Positions 34,392-44,496 of a stretch of 64,000 bases of DNA are shown here, piece by piece. The stretch lies in contig NZ_JAUPED010000002.1 of the NCBI RefSeq assembly GCF_030552475.1, positions 1 through 64,000 of the forward strand, read 5' to 3'. Position numbers and translations under genes: made by a program. The notes beneath the pieces are model-generated. The model ran no database searches, was not told where the DNA came from, and saw only the letters and a list, made by a program, of their open reading frames with translations. Origin of the DNA: Mariniflexile sp. AS56 (GTDB lineage Bacteria > Bacteroidota > Bacteroidia > Flavobacteriales > Flavobacteriaceae). Every line of letters starts with the position of its first letter. Positions within the stretch are counted from its first letter, which is position 1.

Positions 34392-36332
34392 ATGAAAAAA
34401 AAGAAACTCAATTTAAGAGATATTAGACCATCATCCGAATCGGGACATCATCATAACCATGGGCAACACCAAAGTGGGCTAAAGATGTATATACCTGCAA
34501 TTATAAGTATGTTTATGCTTTTGATTGGGATTGCTTTAGATTATTTTAAAACACCTTTTTTTAAAGATTGGCTGCGCTTAATTTGGTATATCATAACGTA
34601 TTTACCTGTTGGTCTTCCTGTTGTAAAAGAAGGATGGGAAAGTATTAAAAAAGGCGACGTTTTTACGGAATTCCTTTTAATGTCAATTGCAACTATTGGT
34701 GCTTTTTCAATAGGAGAATTTCCAGAAGCAGTGGCGGTAATGTTATTTTATGCGGTAGGTGAATTGTTTCAAAATGCAGCAGTAACTAAGGCTAAGAGAA
34801 ATATTAAAGCCTTGTTAGATGTGCGTCCTAAAGAAGCAAATGTTTTTAGAAAGCAAACGGTAGTTAACGTGAGTCCAGAAACAGTAGAAGTTGGCGAGAA
34901 AATTCAAATTAGAGTAGGTGAAAAAATCCCATTAGATGGTGTTCTAATTTCCGAAAAAGCATCTTTAAATACAGCCGCTTTAACTGGTGAAAGTAAACCA
35001 GAAACTATAACTAAAGGAACCCCCGTTTTTGCAGGTAGCATTAATTTAGAAAGTGTTATTGAAGTAGAAGTGACCAAAGAATTTAAAGACAGTTCTATTG
35101 CTAGAATATTAGATTTGGTTCAAAATGCTACTGCCAGAAAATCAAAAACTGAATTATTTATTAGGCAGTTCGCGCGTATTTACACGCCTATTGTGGTCTT
35201 TTTGGCTATTGGTGTTACTCTATTACCCTATTTTTTTGTGCCTGATTATGTGTTTAGAGATTGGTTATATCGCGCATTGATTTTCTTAGTGATTTCCTGT
35301 CCGTGTGCTTTGGTTATTTCTATACCACTGGGTTATTTTGGAGGCTTAGGTGCTGCTTCAAAAAATGGTATTTTATTTAAGGGCGCTTCGTTTTTAGATG
35401 CGATGACTAAAATTAACACCTTAGTCCTGGATAAAACAGGTACGGTTACAAAAGGCATTTTCAAAATCACTAAAATAAAAGTGATTCATAGCGAAGAGAA
35501 AGAATTCATGAACTATCTAATGGCCATGGAAACACAATCTACGCATCCTGTAGCCAAAGCTATTTTGGAGTATAAAATGCAAGATGTAGGTTTTAAAGCG
35601 ACTGAAGTATCAGAAATAGCAGGTAAAGGTCTAAAGGGTGTTGTAAACGGAAAAACGGTATTAGTTGGTAATAAAGCTTTAATGACTGCTAATAATATAT
35701 CAGTTTCAGAAGAAACCGAATCTATTGTAGAATCTATTGTTTTGGTGGCTATAGATAATGAGTTTGCTGGTTATGTTGTTATTGCAGATGAACTAAAGGA
35801 AGATGCAATGGAAACTATTTCAGGATTGCATAAAGTTGGCATTAAGAACATAATAATGCTTTCTGGAGATAAAAATTCTATCACACAAAAAGTGGCTTTA
35901 GAATTGAAGATTAAAATAGCTAAAGGTGGTTTGCTACCAGAAGATAAATTAAATGAAGTTGAAAAATTAAAGCAAAACTCGAATAACAAAATAGCTTTTA
36001 TTGGAGATGGTATTAATGACGCCCCCGTTCTTGCAGCAAGCGATGTGGGAATTGCTATGGGTGGATTAGGAAGTGATGTGGCCATTGAAACTGCCGATGT
36101 AATTATTCAAACAGATCAACCTTCAAAAGTGGTAAAAGCTATAAAAATAGGTCGTTCTACTCGAACAATTGTATGGCAAAATATAGGTTTGGCATTCGGA
36201 GTTAAAGTTATCGTGCTTATTTTGGGGGCAGGTGGTTTGGCAACCATGTGGGAAGCCGTTTTTGCAGATGTAGGTGTCGCTTTATTGGCTATATTGAATG
36301 CTGTTAGGTTACAACGAATGCATTGGAATTAA
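34392..36332 (+). CDS. zntA: Zn/Cd/Pb-translocating P-type ATPase (ZntA/CadA type)
   Basis: The 646-residue P1B-2 ATPase has a His-rich N-terminus (GHHHNHGQHQ) instead of an HMA domain. It also has the CPC helix (SCPCALVISIP), the DKTG phosphorylation site, GDGINDAP, and a last helix ADVGVALLAILNAVRLQ whose D-x-G marks zinc/cadmium specificity. It exports Zn(II), Cd(II) or Pb(II) from the cytoplasm. It follows merTP and the GDCC gene on the same strand. The Fur-family gene upstream is a plausible regulator. Confidence 0.92.
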   Translation: MKKKKLNLRDIRPSSESGHHHNHGQHQSGLKMYIPAIISMFMLLIGIALDYFKTPFFKDWLRLIWYIITYLPVGLPVVKEGWESIKKGDVFTEFLLMSIATIGAFSIGEFPEAVAVMLFYAVGELFQNAAVTKAKRNIKALLDVRPKEANVFRKQTVVNVSPETVEVGEKIQIRVGEKIPLDGVLISEKASLNTAALTGESKPETITKGTPVFAGSINLESVIEVEVTKEFKDSSIARILDLVQNATARKSKTELFIRQFARIYTPIVVFLAIGVTLLPYFFVPDYVFRDWLYRALIFLVISCPCALVISIPLGYFGGLGAASKNGILFKGASFLDAMTKINTLVLDKTGTVTKGIFKITKIKVIHSEEKEFMNYLMAMETQSTHPVAKAILEYKMQDVGFKATEVSEIAGKGLKGVVNGKTVLVGNKALMTANNISVSEETESIVESIVLVAIDNEFAGYVVIADELKEDAMETISGLHKVGIKNIIMLSGDKNSITQKVALELKIKIAKGGLLPEDKLNEVEKLKQNSNNKIAFIGDGINDAPVLAASDVGIAMGGLGSDVAIETADVIIQTDQPSKVVKAIKIGRSTRTIVWQNIGLAFGVKVIVLILGAGGLATMWEAVFADVGVALLAILNAVRLQRMHWN

Positions 36333-36343
36333 AATAAGATAAC

Positions 36344-36957
36344 ATGAGTAAGAAATTACATTGGGATAACGTATTTAAAACAAAAGCGTTGGATGAAGTA
36401 AGTTAGTATGAAATGGAACCAGAAACCTCATTATCATTTATTAAAGAATCGAATATTTCTAAATCTGCAAAAATTATGGATGTAGGAGGTGGAGATAGTT
36501 TTTTAGTAGATAATTTATTAGCGCTTAGGGTATAAGGATATTACTGTGCTCGACATCTCTGAGGCAGCCTTAGAACGCGCAAAGTTGCGTTTAAAGGAAC
36601 AAGCAAAACAAGTGAAATGGATTGTTGCCGATATCACTAATTTTGTTCCAACTGAAAATTATGATTTTTGGCATGACAGAGCTGCATTTCATTTTTTGAA
36701 AAGAAGAAAAAAGTATAAGCAATTACATAGATACGGTTCAAAAGTATATTAATATCGGCGAACATTTAGTTGTTGGTACTTTTTCTAAAAATGGTCCCAA
36801 AAAATGCAGTGGTTTGAATATAAAACAATATTCTGAGATTACAATGAATACCTTGTTTAAAGCGAATTTCAATAAAATACAATGTGTAGAAAAAGATCAT
36901 AGAACACCTTTTGAAACAAGTCGGAATTTTGTTTATTGTTGGTTTAAAAGAAAATAA
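36344..36957 (+). pseudogene. Broken SAM-dependent methyltransferase gene
   Basis: Reading across frames gives a class I methyltransferase: MSKKLHWDNVFKTKALDEVS, AKIMDVGGGDSFLVDNLL, GYKDITVLDISEAALERAK, WIVADITNF, WHDRAAFHFL and NYIDTVQKYINIG, ending CWFKRK. Three lesions interrupt it. A TAG at 36404-36406 replaces the Trp expected in VSWYE. A frameshift lies near 36521-36526, and another in the T/A runs near 36691-36710. It starts 11 bp after the Zn/Cd ATPase gene, where intact relatives may be part of metal-resistance operons. It is probably no longer functional unless the lesions are sequencing errors. Confidence 0.85.
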
Positions 36958-37061
36958 TTACAAGCCATGTTATAATTGATTCGTTGCTTTAATAATGTGA
37001 ATTTAGCTACTGTAATCCATTTAAACTTCTGTTAAATTATACATAATTTGTTAAAATTTCG

Positions 37062-37069
37062 TAAGTTTG
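37062..37069 (+). promoter_or_regulatory. -7 element of the HYC_CC_PP gene
   Basis: TAAGTTTG matches TAnnTTTG and lies 8 bp before the ATG at 37078. It supports that start and marks the probable beginning of the copper operon. No CRP/FNR-type box is found 23 bp upstream. Confidence 0.45.
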
Positions 37070-37077
37070 CAATTAAT

Positions 37078-37494
37078 ATGAAAGAAGTGTCCCATAAAAT
37101 AATATCCATGTTCATGGCTTTTGTAGTGCTTGTCTCTACAATGTCATTTACTATTGATATGCATTATTGTGGTGATACTTTGATGGATACGGCAGTTTTT
37201 CACAAGGTTGAAACTTGTGGCATGGAAATGCAACCAGCAGTATCGAATTCAGGATGTCCTGTTGTAAAAAATGATTGTTGTAAAGATGAGCAAGTTCTTG
37301 TAAAAGGTCAAGATGAGCTTAAAATTTCTTTTGATACAGTTACTTTTGATCAACACGTATTCATTGCATCATTCTTTTACGCTTATATTAATCTTTTTGA
37401 AGGAACACAAGATAAAGTTTCTTCTTTTGGAGATTACTACTCACCACTCGTCATAAGGCAAATCTACAAGCTTGACGAGACTTATTTAATTTGA
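37078..37494 (+). CDS. HYC_CC_PP-family exported protein
   Basis: The 138-residue protein has an N-terminal signal (about residues 1-28) followed by DMHYCGDTL, TCGMEMQ, DCCKDEQ and a late YYSPL. This fits the small 'HYC_CC_PP' family found before CusA-type pumps in Bacteroidota. The Cys, His and Met residues suggest copper or silver binding in the periplasm. The frame is open from 37048, but the -7 element at 37062-37069 lies inside that extension, so the ATG at 37078 is preferred. It is 107 bp before cusA. Confidence 0.8.
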   Translation: MKEVSHKIISMFMAFVVLVSTMSFTIDMHYCGDTLMDTAVFHKVETCGMEMQPAVSNSGCPVVKNDCCKDEQVLVKGQDELKISFDTVTFDQHVFIASFFYAYINLFEGTQDKVSSFGDYYSPLVIRQIYKLDETYLI

Positions 37495-37601
37495 TTTTAA
37501 ACTTTAGACACGGCCATCCAATAACGAAATGTTGTTAGGATGTTTTGTTGTATTCGGTGTTTTTCTAACACCAATTTCTAATGATTTAATAATCAAGTTA
37601 T

Positions 37602-40600
37602 ATGTTAAATAAAATTATAAAATATTTTCTTGAGAATAAGTTAATAACTGTTCTTATCTTAATTACTTTCATTGTGTGGGGTGTGTCTACATCACCATTC
37701 AACTGGAATACCGGTTTTCTGCCTAAAGATCCCGTTCCTGTGGATGCGATCCCAGATTTAGGTGAAAACCAACAAATAGTTTTTACAGAATGGGGAGGCA
37801 GGTCTCCTCAAGATATTGAAGATCAAATTACTTACCCGCTAACAACCTCTCTTTTAGGAATACCAAATGTCAAGTCGATACGAAGTTCGTCTATGTTCGG
37901 TTTTTCAAGTATTTATATCATTTTTGAAGAAAAAGTAGATTTCTATTGGTCGCGCTCTCGTGTTTTAGAAAAATTAAATTCGCTACCTAACAATTTATTA
38001 CCCGATCAAGTAAAACCCGCCTTGGGTCCAGATGCCACAGCATTAGGTCAAGTGTATTGGTACACTATTGAAGGACGCGATCCAGAAGGTAATGTAACCG
38101 GTGGTTGGGATTTAGATGAATTACGCTCGGTACAAGATTACTATGTAAAATACGCTCTAAATGGAGTGTCTGGCGTTTCTGAAGTGGCCTCGGTAGGTGG
38201 GTATGTTAAAGAGTACCAAATTGATGTGAATCCGGATGCCTTAAAAGCATATAACGTAGGTATTGACATGGTCATGATGGCTGTGAAAAATTCCAATCGT
38301 GACATAGGTGCCAAAACAATCGAAATTAATAAAGCCGAATATTTTATTCGCGGATTGGGTTATATCAAATCTACCGAAGATATAGAAAATACGGTGGTAA
38401 GTGTTAAAGATAATAAGCCTATTCTAGTTAAAGATGTGGCTCATGTAAATTTAGGACCAGCCACTCGAAGAGGTGTTTTAGATAAAGGCGGTGCCGAAGT
38501 TGTTGGTGGTGTTGTTGTGGCACGTTATGGCTCGAACCCGTTAGAAGTTATTAATAATGTAAAGACAAAAATAAAAGAGTTTTCATCTGGTTTACCTAAA
38601 AAAACATTAGCAGATGGCACGGTTAGTCAGTTAACTATCGTGCCTTTTTATGATCGGACGCACCTTATTGAAGAAACTATTAGCACATTAGAAACAGCGC
38701 TCTCTCACGAAATTCTAATTAGTATCATTGTGGTACTTGTGCTTATGATGAATTTAAGGGCGTCCATCATAATATCTAGTTTATTACCGGTTGGTGTTTT
38801 AATGACTTTCATAATCATGCGTTATGCTGGGGTAGATGCCAATGTAGTGGCATTATCTGGTATTGCTATTGCCATTGGTGTCATGGTCGATATTGGTATT
38901 GTGTTTGTTGAAAACATCATCCGACATTTAGAAATGCCCGAAAACCATGGAGTAAAAGGGAAGGTGTTAATGAATGTTATTTATGAAGCGACCAAAGAAG
39001 TGGCATCGGCAGTAACTACAGCCTTGGCTACAACCGTGGTTAGTTTTATACCGGTTTTCGCTATGGTGGGTGCCGAAGGAAAATTATTTAGACCGCTAGC
39101 ATTTACAAAAACATTTGCCTTATTAGGTACCTTCCTTTTAGGTATTATTGTATTGCCTGCCTTAGCACATTTTGTTTTTGGAATAAATTATGATAAAAAG
39201 AAAGTAAAAAGAACTTGGGGAATCATCCTTATTGTAGCTGGTTTGCTTTTGGCCTTTTATATGCACATGTGGTTGCCACTAGTGTTATGTGTTTTAGGTT
39301 TAAATTCTTTATTTGAACACAAATTACCGCTTAAATTCAATAAGTATTCAAACTATATTAATGTTGGTTTAACCTTATTTATAGCCACCTTTTTCTTAGC
39401 TGAAGAGTGGATGCCATTGGGTCCACAAAACCTTCTAATTGTAAATTACATATTTGTACTGGTTTTAATCGGGGTTATTTTAGGCGCTTTATTAGCGATT
39501 GTACATTTCTACGAACCCGTTCTTAAATGGTGTTTGAATAATAAAGCGAAGTTTTTCTTAGTGCCACTTTTTACATTGCTATTTGGTATTTTTATCTGGA
39601 TAGGATTTAATGGCACTTTTGGATTTGTCGCTAAAGGATTCGATAAAATGGGTTGGAATGTTAAGGAAAGCAAAGGCTGGACTTCCATGGCTAAAACATT
39701 TCCAGGAATAGGGTCTGAGTTTATGCCAACTTTAAATGAAGGTTCCTTTTTATTAATGCCTACTGCCATGCCACATGCTGGTTTGGAAGAAAGTAAAAAT
39801 ACGGTTCAGAAATTAGATATGCTTCTCGCGAATATTCCAGAAGTAGACATTGCTGTTGGTAAATTAGGTCGTGTAGAAAGTGCAATCGACCCTGCACCCA
39901 TTTCGATGTTTGAAAATATCATCAATTATAAACCGGAGTTTATAGCTTCAGAAGAAGGGAAACCCATTCGATTTAAGGTTGATAAAGATGAAAATTTTGT
40001 ACTTAAAAACGGAAAGGTTGTTTCAAATAATGATGCTTTAAATCAAAGTATAAAAGAAAGCGATTTAGTACCCGATGAAGATGGCGAGTTTTATAGAAAC
40101 TGGCGTTCTCATATTAAAAGTTCTGATGATATTTGGAAAGAAATCATTAAAGTTTCTAAACTTCCAGGCGTGACCTCTGCACCAAAATTGCAGCCTATTG
40201 AAACCCGATTGGTAATGCTGCAAACAGGAATGCGAGCTCCTATGGGAATTAAAGTATATGGTCCCGATTTAAAAACCATTCAAGATTTTGGAATGGAGTT
40301 GGAAGGGATCTTGAAGCAAGTTCCTTCTGTAAAAGCAGATGCTGTTTTTGCCGATAGAATTGTTGGGAAACCTTATTTACAAATGAACATTGATAGATCT
40401 GCGATAGCGCGTTACGGGCTAAGTGTAGAAAGTGTTCAACAGGTTGTGGAAGCTGCTGTAGGTGGCATGAAAATTACATCAACCGTTGAAGGTCGGGAAC
40501 GTTATCCTGTTCGTGTTCGCTACCCTAGAGAGTTGCGAGACGATCCGGGAAAAATAAAAAAAATACTAGTACCAACGCCTACAGGTGTTCAAGTGCCGTT

Positions 40601-41417
40601 GGGTGAGCTTATTAGCTTGGAGTTTGTAAGAGGGCCACAAGTAATTAAAAGTGAAGAAACCTTTTTGGTAGGTTATGTGTTGTTTGATAAAAACGAAACA
40701 TTCGCAGAAGTAGATGTTGTTAATGATGCCCAAGACCTGATACAAGAAAAGATTGATTCTGGCGAATTAGTGGTGCCAAAAGGAGTGAGTTATAAATTCT
40801 CAGGAAGTTATGAGAATCAAATTCGAGCAGTTAAAAAATTGGCGATTGTAATCCCGATAAGTTTAGTCGTGATATTCTTGTTATTATTCTTCCAGTTTAA
40901 AACAGTGATTGCATCATCTATACATTTTTCAGGTGTTTTTGTGGCTTTTGCGGGTGGTTTTATCATGTTGTGGTTATATGGACAAGATTGGTTCTTGAAT
41001 TTTTCAATAGCCAACGTGAATATGCGCGATTTGTTTCAAATACACCCCATTAATTTAAGTGTTGCCGTATGGGTTGGGTTTATAGCCTTGTTTGGTATTG
41101 CGACCGATGATGGTGTGATTATGGGAACCTACATTCACCAAGTGTTTGAAGAGCGTCAACCAAAAACAGTAGAAGCAGTACGAGAAGCTGTTTTGGTAGC
41201 CGGTAAAAAACGTGTGAGACCAGCAATGATGACTGCTGCAGTTGCTATTATCGCCTTGCTCCCTGTATTAACATCGCGAGGTAAAGGTTCCGATATTATG
41301 ATTCCCATGGCGATACCAACATTTGGTGGTATGATTATTCAATTGATGACCATGTTTGTTGTGCCCGTATTACAAGCCTTTTGGAGAGAAACAGTAATTA
41401 AAAGAAATCGAAAATGA
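37602..41417 (+). CDS. cusA: CusA-type copper/silver RND efflux pump, enlarged
   Basis: The 1271-residue HME-RND pump is longer than E. coli CusA (1047). Extra helices are seen around residues 535-670, and an insert around 770-840 contains EEGKPIRFKVDKDENFVLKN. The helix-4 signature AIAIGVMVDIGIVFVEN is the monovalent Cu(I)/Ag(I) type rather than the DFG...DG form of the first pump at 27458. LVMLQTGMRAPMGIKVYG carries methionines expected in the metal pathway. It works with the TolC protein (4-bp overlap) and the adaptor encoded next. Confidence 0.92.
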   Translation: MLNKIIKYFLENKLITVLILITFIVWGVSTSPFNWNTGFLPKDPVPVDAIPDLGENQQIVFTEWGGRSPQDIEDQITYPLTTSLLGIPNVKSIRSSSMFGFSSIYIIFEEKVDFYWSRSRVLEKLNSLPNNLLPDQVKPALGPDATALGQVYWYTIEGRDPEGNVTGGWDLDELRSVQDYYVKYALNGVSGVSEVASVGGYVKEYQIDVNPDALKAYNVGIDMVMMAVKNSNRDIGAKTIEINKAEYFIRGLGYIKSTEDIENTVVSVKDNKPILVKDVAHVNLGPATRRGVLDKGGAEVVGGVVVARYGSNPLEVINNVKTKIKEFSSGLPKKTLADGTVSQLTIVPFYDRTHLIEETISTLETALSHEILISIIVVLVLMMNLRASIIISSLLPVGVLMTFIIMRYAGVDANVVALSGIAIAIGVMVDIGIVFVENIIRHLEMPENHGVKGKVLMNVIYEATKEVASAVTTALATTVVSFIPVFAMVGAEGKLFRPLAFTKTFALLGTFLLGIIVLPALAHFVFGINYDKKKVKRTWGIILIVAGLLLAFYMHMWLPLVLCVLGLNSLFEHKLPLKFNKYSNYINVGLTLFIATFFLAEEWMPLGPQNLLIVNYIFVLVLIGVILGALLAIVHFYEPVLKWCLNNKAKFFLVPLFTLLFGIFIWIGFNGTFGFVAKGFDKMGWNVKESKGWTSMAKTFPGIGSEFMPTLNEGSFLLMPTAMPHAGLEESKNTVQKLDMLLANIPEVDIAVGKLGRVESAIDPAPISMFENIINYKPEFIASEEGKPIRFKVDKDENFVLKNGKVVSNNDALNQSIKESDLVPDEDGEFYRNWRSHIKSSDDIWKEIIKVSKLPGVTSAPKLQPIETRLVMLQTGMRAPMGIKVYGPDLKTIQDFGMELEGILKQVPSVKADAVFADRIVGKPYLQMNIDRSAIARYGLSVESVQQVVEAAVGGMKITSTVEGRERYPVRVRYPRELRDDPGKIKKILVPTPTGVQVPLGELISLEFVRGPQVIKSEETFLVGYVLFDKNETFAEVDVVNDAQDLIQEKIDSGELVVPKGVSYKFSGSYENQIRAVKKLAIVIPISLVVIFLLLFFQFKTVIASSIHFSGVFVAFAGGFIMLWLYGQDWFLNFSIANVNMRDLFQIHPINLSVAVWVGFIALFGIATDDGVIMGTYIHQVFEERQPKTVEAVREAVLVAGKKRVRPAMMTAAVAIIALLPVLTSRGKGSDIMIPMAIPTFGGMIIQLMTMFVVPVLQAFWRETVIKRNRK

Positions 41418-42670
41418 GAGTAATAAATATATATAAGATATTACATATAAGATATTTAATTCTTGTGGCGGTATTGTGTTCAACGGGCGTTCAAAGTCAG
41501 ACTTTAAATGATTATTTAAGTATGGCTACTCAAAATAACCCCGAAATACAATCGGCATATAAAACCTTTGAAGCTGCTTTAGAAAAAGCACCTCAAGTAA
41601 GTTCGTTACCCGATCCTAGTTTAACCATGAGTGCCTTTGGGCGGATGATTGAAACGCGATTAGGTACGCAAGAAGCACGTTTCAGCTTCATGCAAATGTT
41701 TCCGTGGTTTGGAACTTTGGAAGCTAAAAAGAGTGCTGCCAATTTAATGGCAGAGGCTACGTTTCAGAAGTATTTAGATTCTAAAAATGAAGTCTTTTTA
41801 ATGATTAAGAAGTCCTATGCAGAAATTTATGAACTAAATAGGATGGTACAAATTGAAGAAAGAAATCTTGAGATTCTAGACAACTATAGAGAGCTCGCTT
41901 TAAGCAAATTTAAAAGTGGTAAAGGCGCTATGGTCGATGTGGTTCGAATTGATATTAAAAGAAACGATAGCGAAACCAAAATTCAGTTATTAAACGAGCA
42001 AAATGAACCGCTTCAAATTGAGTTTAATAGTTTGCTAAATAGAGATTTAAACGCTTTAATAAATATACCAGACGCTTTGCCTTTGGTTGATGTTACTTCG
42101 CTTCTTGAGTCTGATAGTTTATTTGTTTCTAATCCTAAATTATTGGGTTTAGATAAAATGATAGCATCTTATGAAGCTCAGAAAAAGATAGTTAAAAACG
42201 AAGGATTGCCAATGATAGGTTTGGGATTAGATTATTCAATTATTTCCAAGCGCGATGTTCCTGGCTTAGAAATGAATGGGCAAGATGCTATCATGCCTAT
42301 GCTTTCGGTAACATTGCCCATTTTCAGAAAAAAATATAAGGCGAAGCAAAATGAAGTAGCCTTTATGTTAGAGGCAACAACCTATGATAAGCAAGCTGTA
42401 AAAAATAAGCTGCAAACAATGTACAGTATGGCGAATTATAAATTTTCAAAAGCGAATACCTTAAATGCCTTGTACAAAAAACAAACAGAAAGTACACAAC
42501 AAGCCATTTCTTTATTAATAGCGGCTTACAGTAATTCTGGAATCAATTTTGAAGAAATTTTAAGAATGAATCAAGATTTGTTAATGCTTCAAACGGCAAC
42601 AGTTTTAGAAACTAAGAATCAGTTTGTAGCGCAATCAACAATAGATTATTTAATAGCTAATCAGCAATAA
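41414..42670 (+). CDS. TolC-family outer-membrane efflux protein
   Basis: The 418-residue protein has a signal peptide ending near VQSQ and two OEP repeats with long helices (NDYLSMATQNNPEIQSAY; DNYRELALSKFKSGKGAMVDVVRI). It forms the outer-membrane channel of the CusA-type pump. Its start overlaps cusA by 4 bp and its stop is 1 bp before the adaptor gene, so the three are one translational unit. Confidence 0.92.
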   Translation: MRVINIYKILHIRYLILVAVLCSTGVQSQTLNDYLSMATQNNPEIQSAYKTFEAALEKAPQVSSLPDPSLTMSAFGRMIETRLGTQEARFSFMQMFPWFGTLEAKKSAANLMAEATFQKYLDSKNEVFLMIKKSYAEIYELNRMVQIEERNLEILDNYRELALSKFKSGKGAMVDVVRIDIKRNDSETKIQLLNEQNEPLQIEFNSLLNRDLNALINIPDALPLVDVTSLLESDSLFVSNPKLLGLDKMIASYEAQKKIVKNEGLPMIGLGLDYSIISKRDVPGLEMNGQDAIMPMLSVTLPIFRKKYKAKQNEVAFMLEATTYDKQAVKNKLQTMYSMANYKFSKANTLNALYKKQTESTQQAISLLIAAYSNSGINFEEILRMNQDLLMLQTATVLETKNQFVAQSTIDYLIANQQ

Positions 42671-42671
42671 G

Positions 42672-44429
42672 ATGAATACAAAAATTAAAAATATATTAAA
42701 GATGGTAGGGATTCTATTTATAGGCCTACTATTAGGATGGATGGTATTTGGTGGAAGTGAAACTCCAAAAGAAGAACACGACCATAGTGAAGTAGAAGGC
42801 GCAGAAACTATCTGGACTTGCTCTATGCACCCGCAAATACAAATGAAGGAACCTGGGCAATGTCCATTATGTGGCATGGATTTAATTCCTCTAGAAGCTA
42901 ATGAATCGGCTATGGACCCAAATGCATTTCAAATGACTGAAGATGCTATGAAATTGGCAAACATCCAAACCATGGTTGTGGGAAGTAAAGACGCCAACAA
43001 GAAATTAGCCTTGAACGGAAAAGTGCAGATTGATGAGCGTAAGTTGTACACGCAATCGTCTCACATTTCAGGGAGAATAGAGAAGCTTAACGTTAATTTT
43101 ACAGGTGAGAAAGTAAGTCGAGGTCAAACTCTGGCCATGGTATATTCCCCAGAATTGGTGACTGCTCAAGAAGAGTTATTACAGGCTAACCGTATTAAGG
43201 AATCGCAACCCGAATTATTTGAGGCTGCCAAACAAAAGTTGAGTAATTGGAAAATTGGAGCAACTACCATAAATAAAATTATTAGTAACAATAAGCCTAT
43301 TCAGCAATTCCCAATTACTGCAGATGTTTCTGGAATTATTACTGCTAAAAAGGTAGATTTAGGTAACTATGTTGGTCAAGGAATGCCTATATATGAGATA
43401 GCTGATTTATCGTCTCTTTGGGTGCTTTTTGATGTGTATGAAACTGATATGTCATGGGTGAAAGTAGGCAATAAAATAAACTATACCGTACAATCGTTAC
43501 CAGGTGAAACTTTTGAGGGGGCTGTTTCTTTTATCGATCCTTTAATCAATCCTCAAACACGTGTGGCATCAGCGCGCGTTGAAGTTAAAAATTCTGAAAA
43601 TAAGTTAAAACCAGAAATGTTTGTTTCTGGGGTTGTTAGTAATAATTTATCGACATCAACCTCAAAAGATATTGTAATCCCAAAAACAGCAGTGATGTGG
43701 ACGGGTGAGCGTTCTGTAGTTTATGTTAAAAGTATGACTGCAAATAAGGTGAGTTTTAAATTACGAGAAGTGTTACTAGGAGCTTCTTTAGGAGATGCGT
43801 ATCTAATAAAAGAAGGGCTTTTAGAAGACGATGAAATTGTTGTTAGAGGTACTTTTACTGTGGATGCAGCATCGCAATTAGCAGGTAAACCAAGTATGAT
43901 GAATCCTGGTAGCGAAGCGATGTCCTCTTCAAATGAAACAGAAACGTCTAAGAAAAAGGAAACGAAAAGTATATCGGTAAATCAAAAAGCAAAGGATGCT
44001 TTAAAACCAGTGATTTCGGAATATATGTCTTTATCAGATGCGCTCGTTAATGACGATTTAGCGGCTGCTAAAAAGGCTGGAAACAAATTGCTTAAAGCGG
44101 TTGAAGGCGTAAATATGGGGTTGTTTACAGGTGAATCTCACACTGTTTGGATGGACTTAAGTGGTAATTTAAAAAAGGGACTAGAACACGTAAATCACTT
44201 TAGTAGTTTAGACGATTTTAGAAAGTCGCTTGGACAAATATCTGATGCTGTGATTAATCTTGAAATAACGTTCAAACCAAATAAGGGAACTCTTTATGTG
44301 ATGCACTGCCCTATGGCAAACAGCAATAAAGGTGGCGATTGGTTAAGTACATCGAAAGAAGTTAAAAACCCATACTACGGTCAAGCCATGCTTACCTGTG
44401 GTGAGGTTTCAAAAGAGTTAAAAGAATAG
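42672..44429 (+). CDS. cusB: CusB-type periplasmic adaptor with N-terminal HMBD and C-terminal DUF3347
   Basis: The 585-residue protein has an N-terminal membrane anchor (about 7-25). An HMBD follows (WTCSMHPQIQMKEPGQCP, then CGMDLIP, about 36-72). The adaptor core (about 95-410) has HISGRIEKLNVNFTGEKVSRGQ and SLPGETFEGAVSFIDP. A C-terminal DUF3347 domain (about 440-580) ends with CPMANSNKGGDWLS and NPYYGQAMLTCG. It links CusA and TolC and probably hands over Cu(I)/Ag(I). The same DUF3347 module is encoded alone at 47012. Confidence 0.92.
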   Translation: MNTKIKNILKMVGILFIGLLLGWMVFGGSETPKEEHDHSEVEGAETIWTCSMHPQIQMKEPGQCPLCGMDLIPLEANESAMDPNAFQMTEDAMKLANIQTMVVGSKDANKKLALNGKVQIDERKLYTQSSHISGRIEKLNVNFTGEKVSRGQTLAMVYSPELVTAQEELLQANRIKESQPELFEAAKQKLSNWKIGATTINKIISNNKPIQQFPITADVSGIITAKKVDLGNYVGQGMPIYEIADLSSLWVLFDVYETDMSWVKVGNKINYTVQSLPGETFEGAVSFIDPLINPQTRVASARVEVKNSENKLKPEMFVSGVVSNNLSTSTSKDIVIPKTAVMWTGERSVVYVKSMTANKVSFKLREVLLGASLGDAYLIKEGLLEDDEIVVRGTFTVDAASQLAGKPSMMNPGSEAMSSSNETETSKKKETKSISVNQKAKDALKPVISEYMSLSDALVNDDLAAAKKAGNKLLKAVEGVNMGLFTGESHTVWMDLSGNLKKGLEHVNHFSSLDDFRKSLGQISDAVINLEITFKPNKGTLYVMHCPMANSNKGGDWLSTSKEVKNPYYGQAMLTCGEVSKELKE

Positions 44430-44496
44430 CCGTTTGAGGTTATTTTAGAGTTTTAATATATCTATTTTAAATCTCAATTAATGAAACATAAATAAA

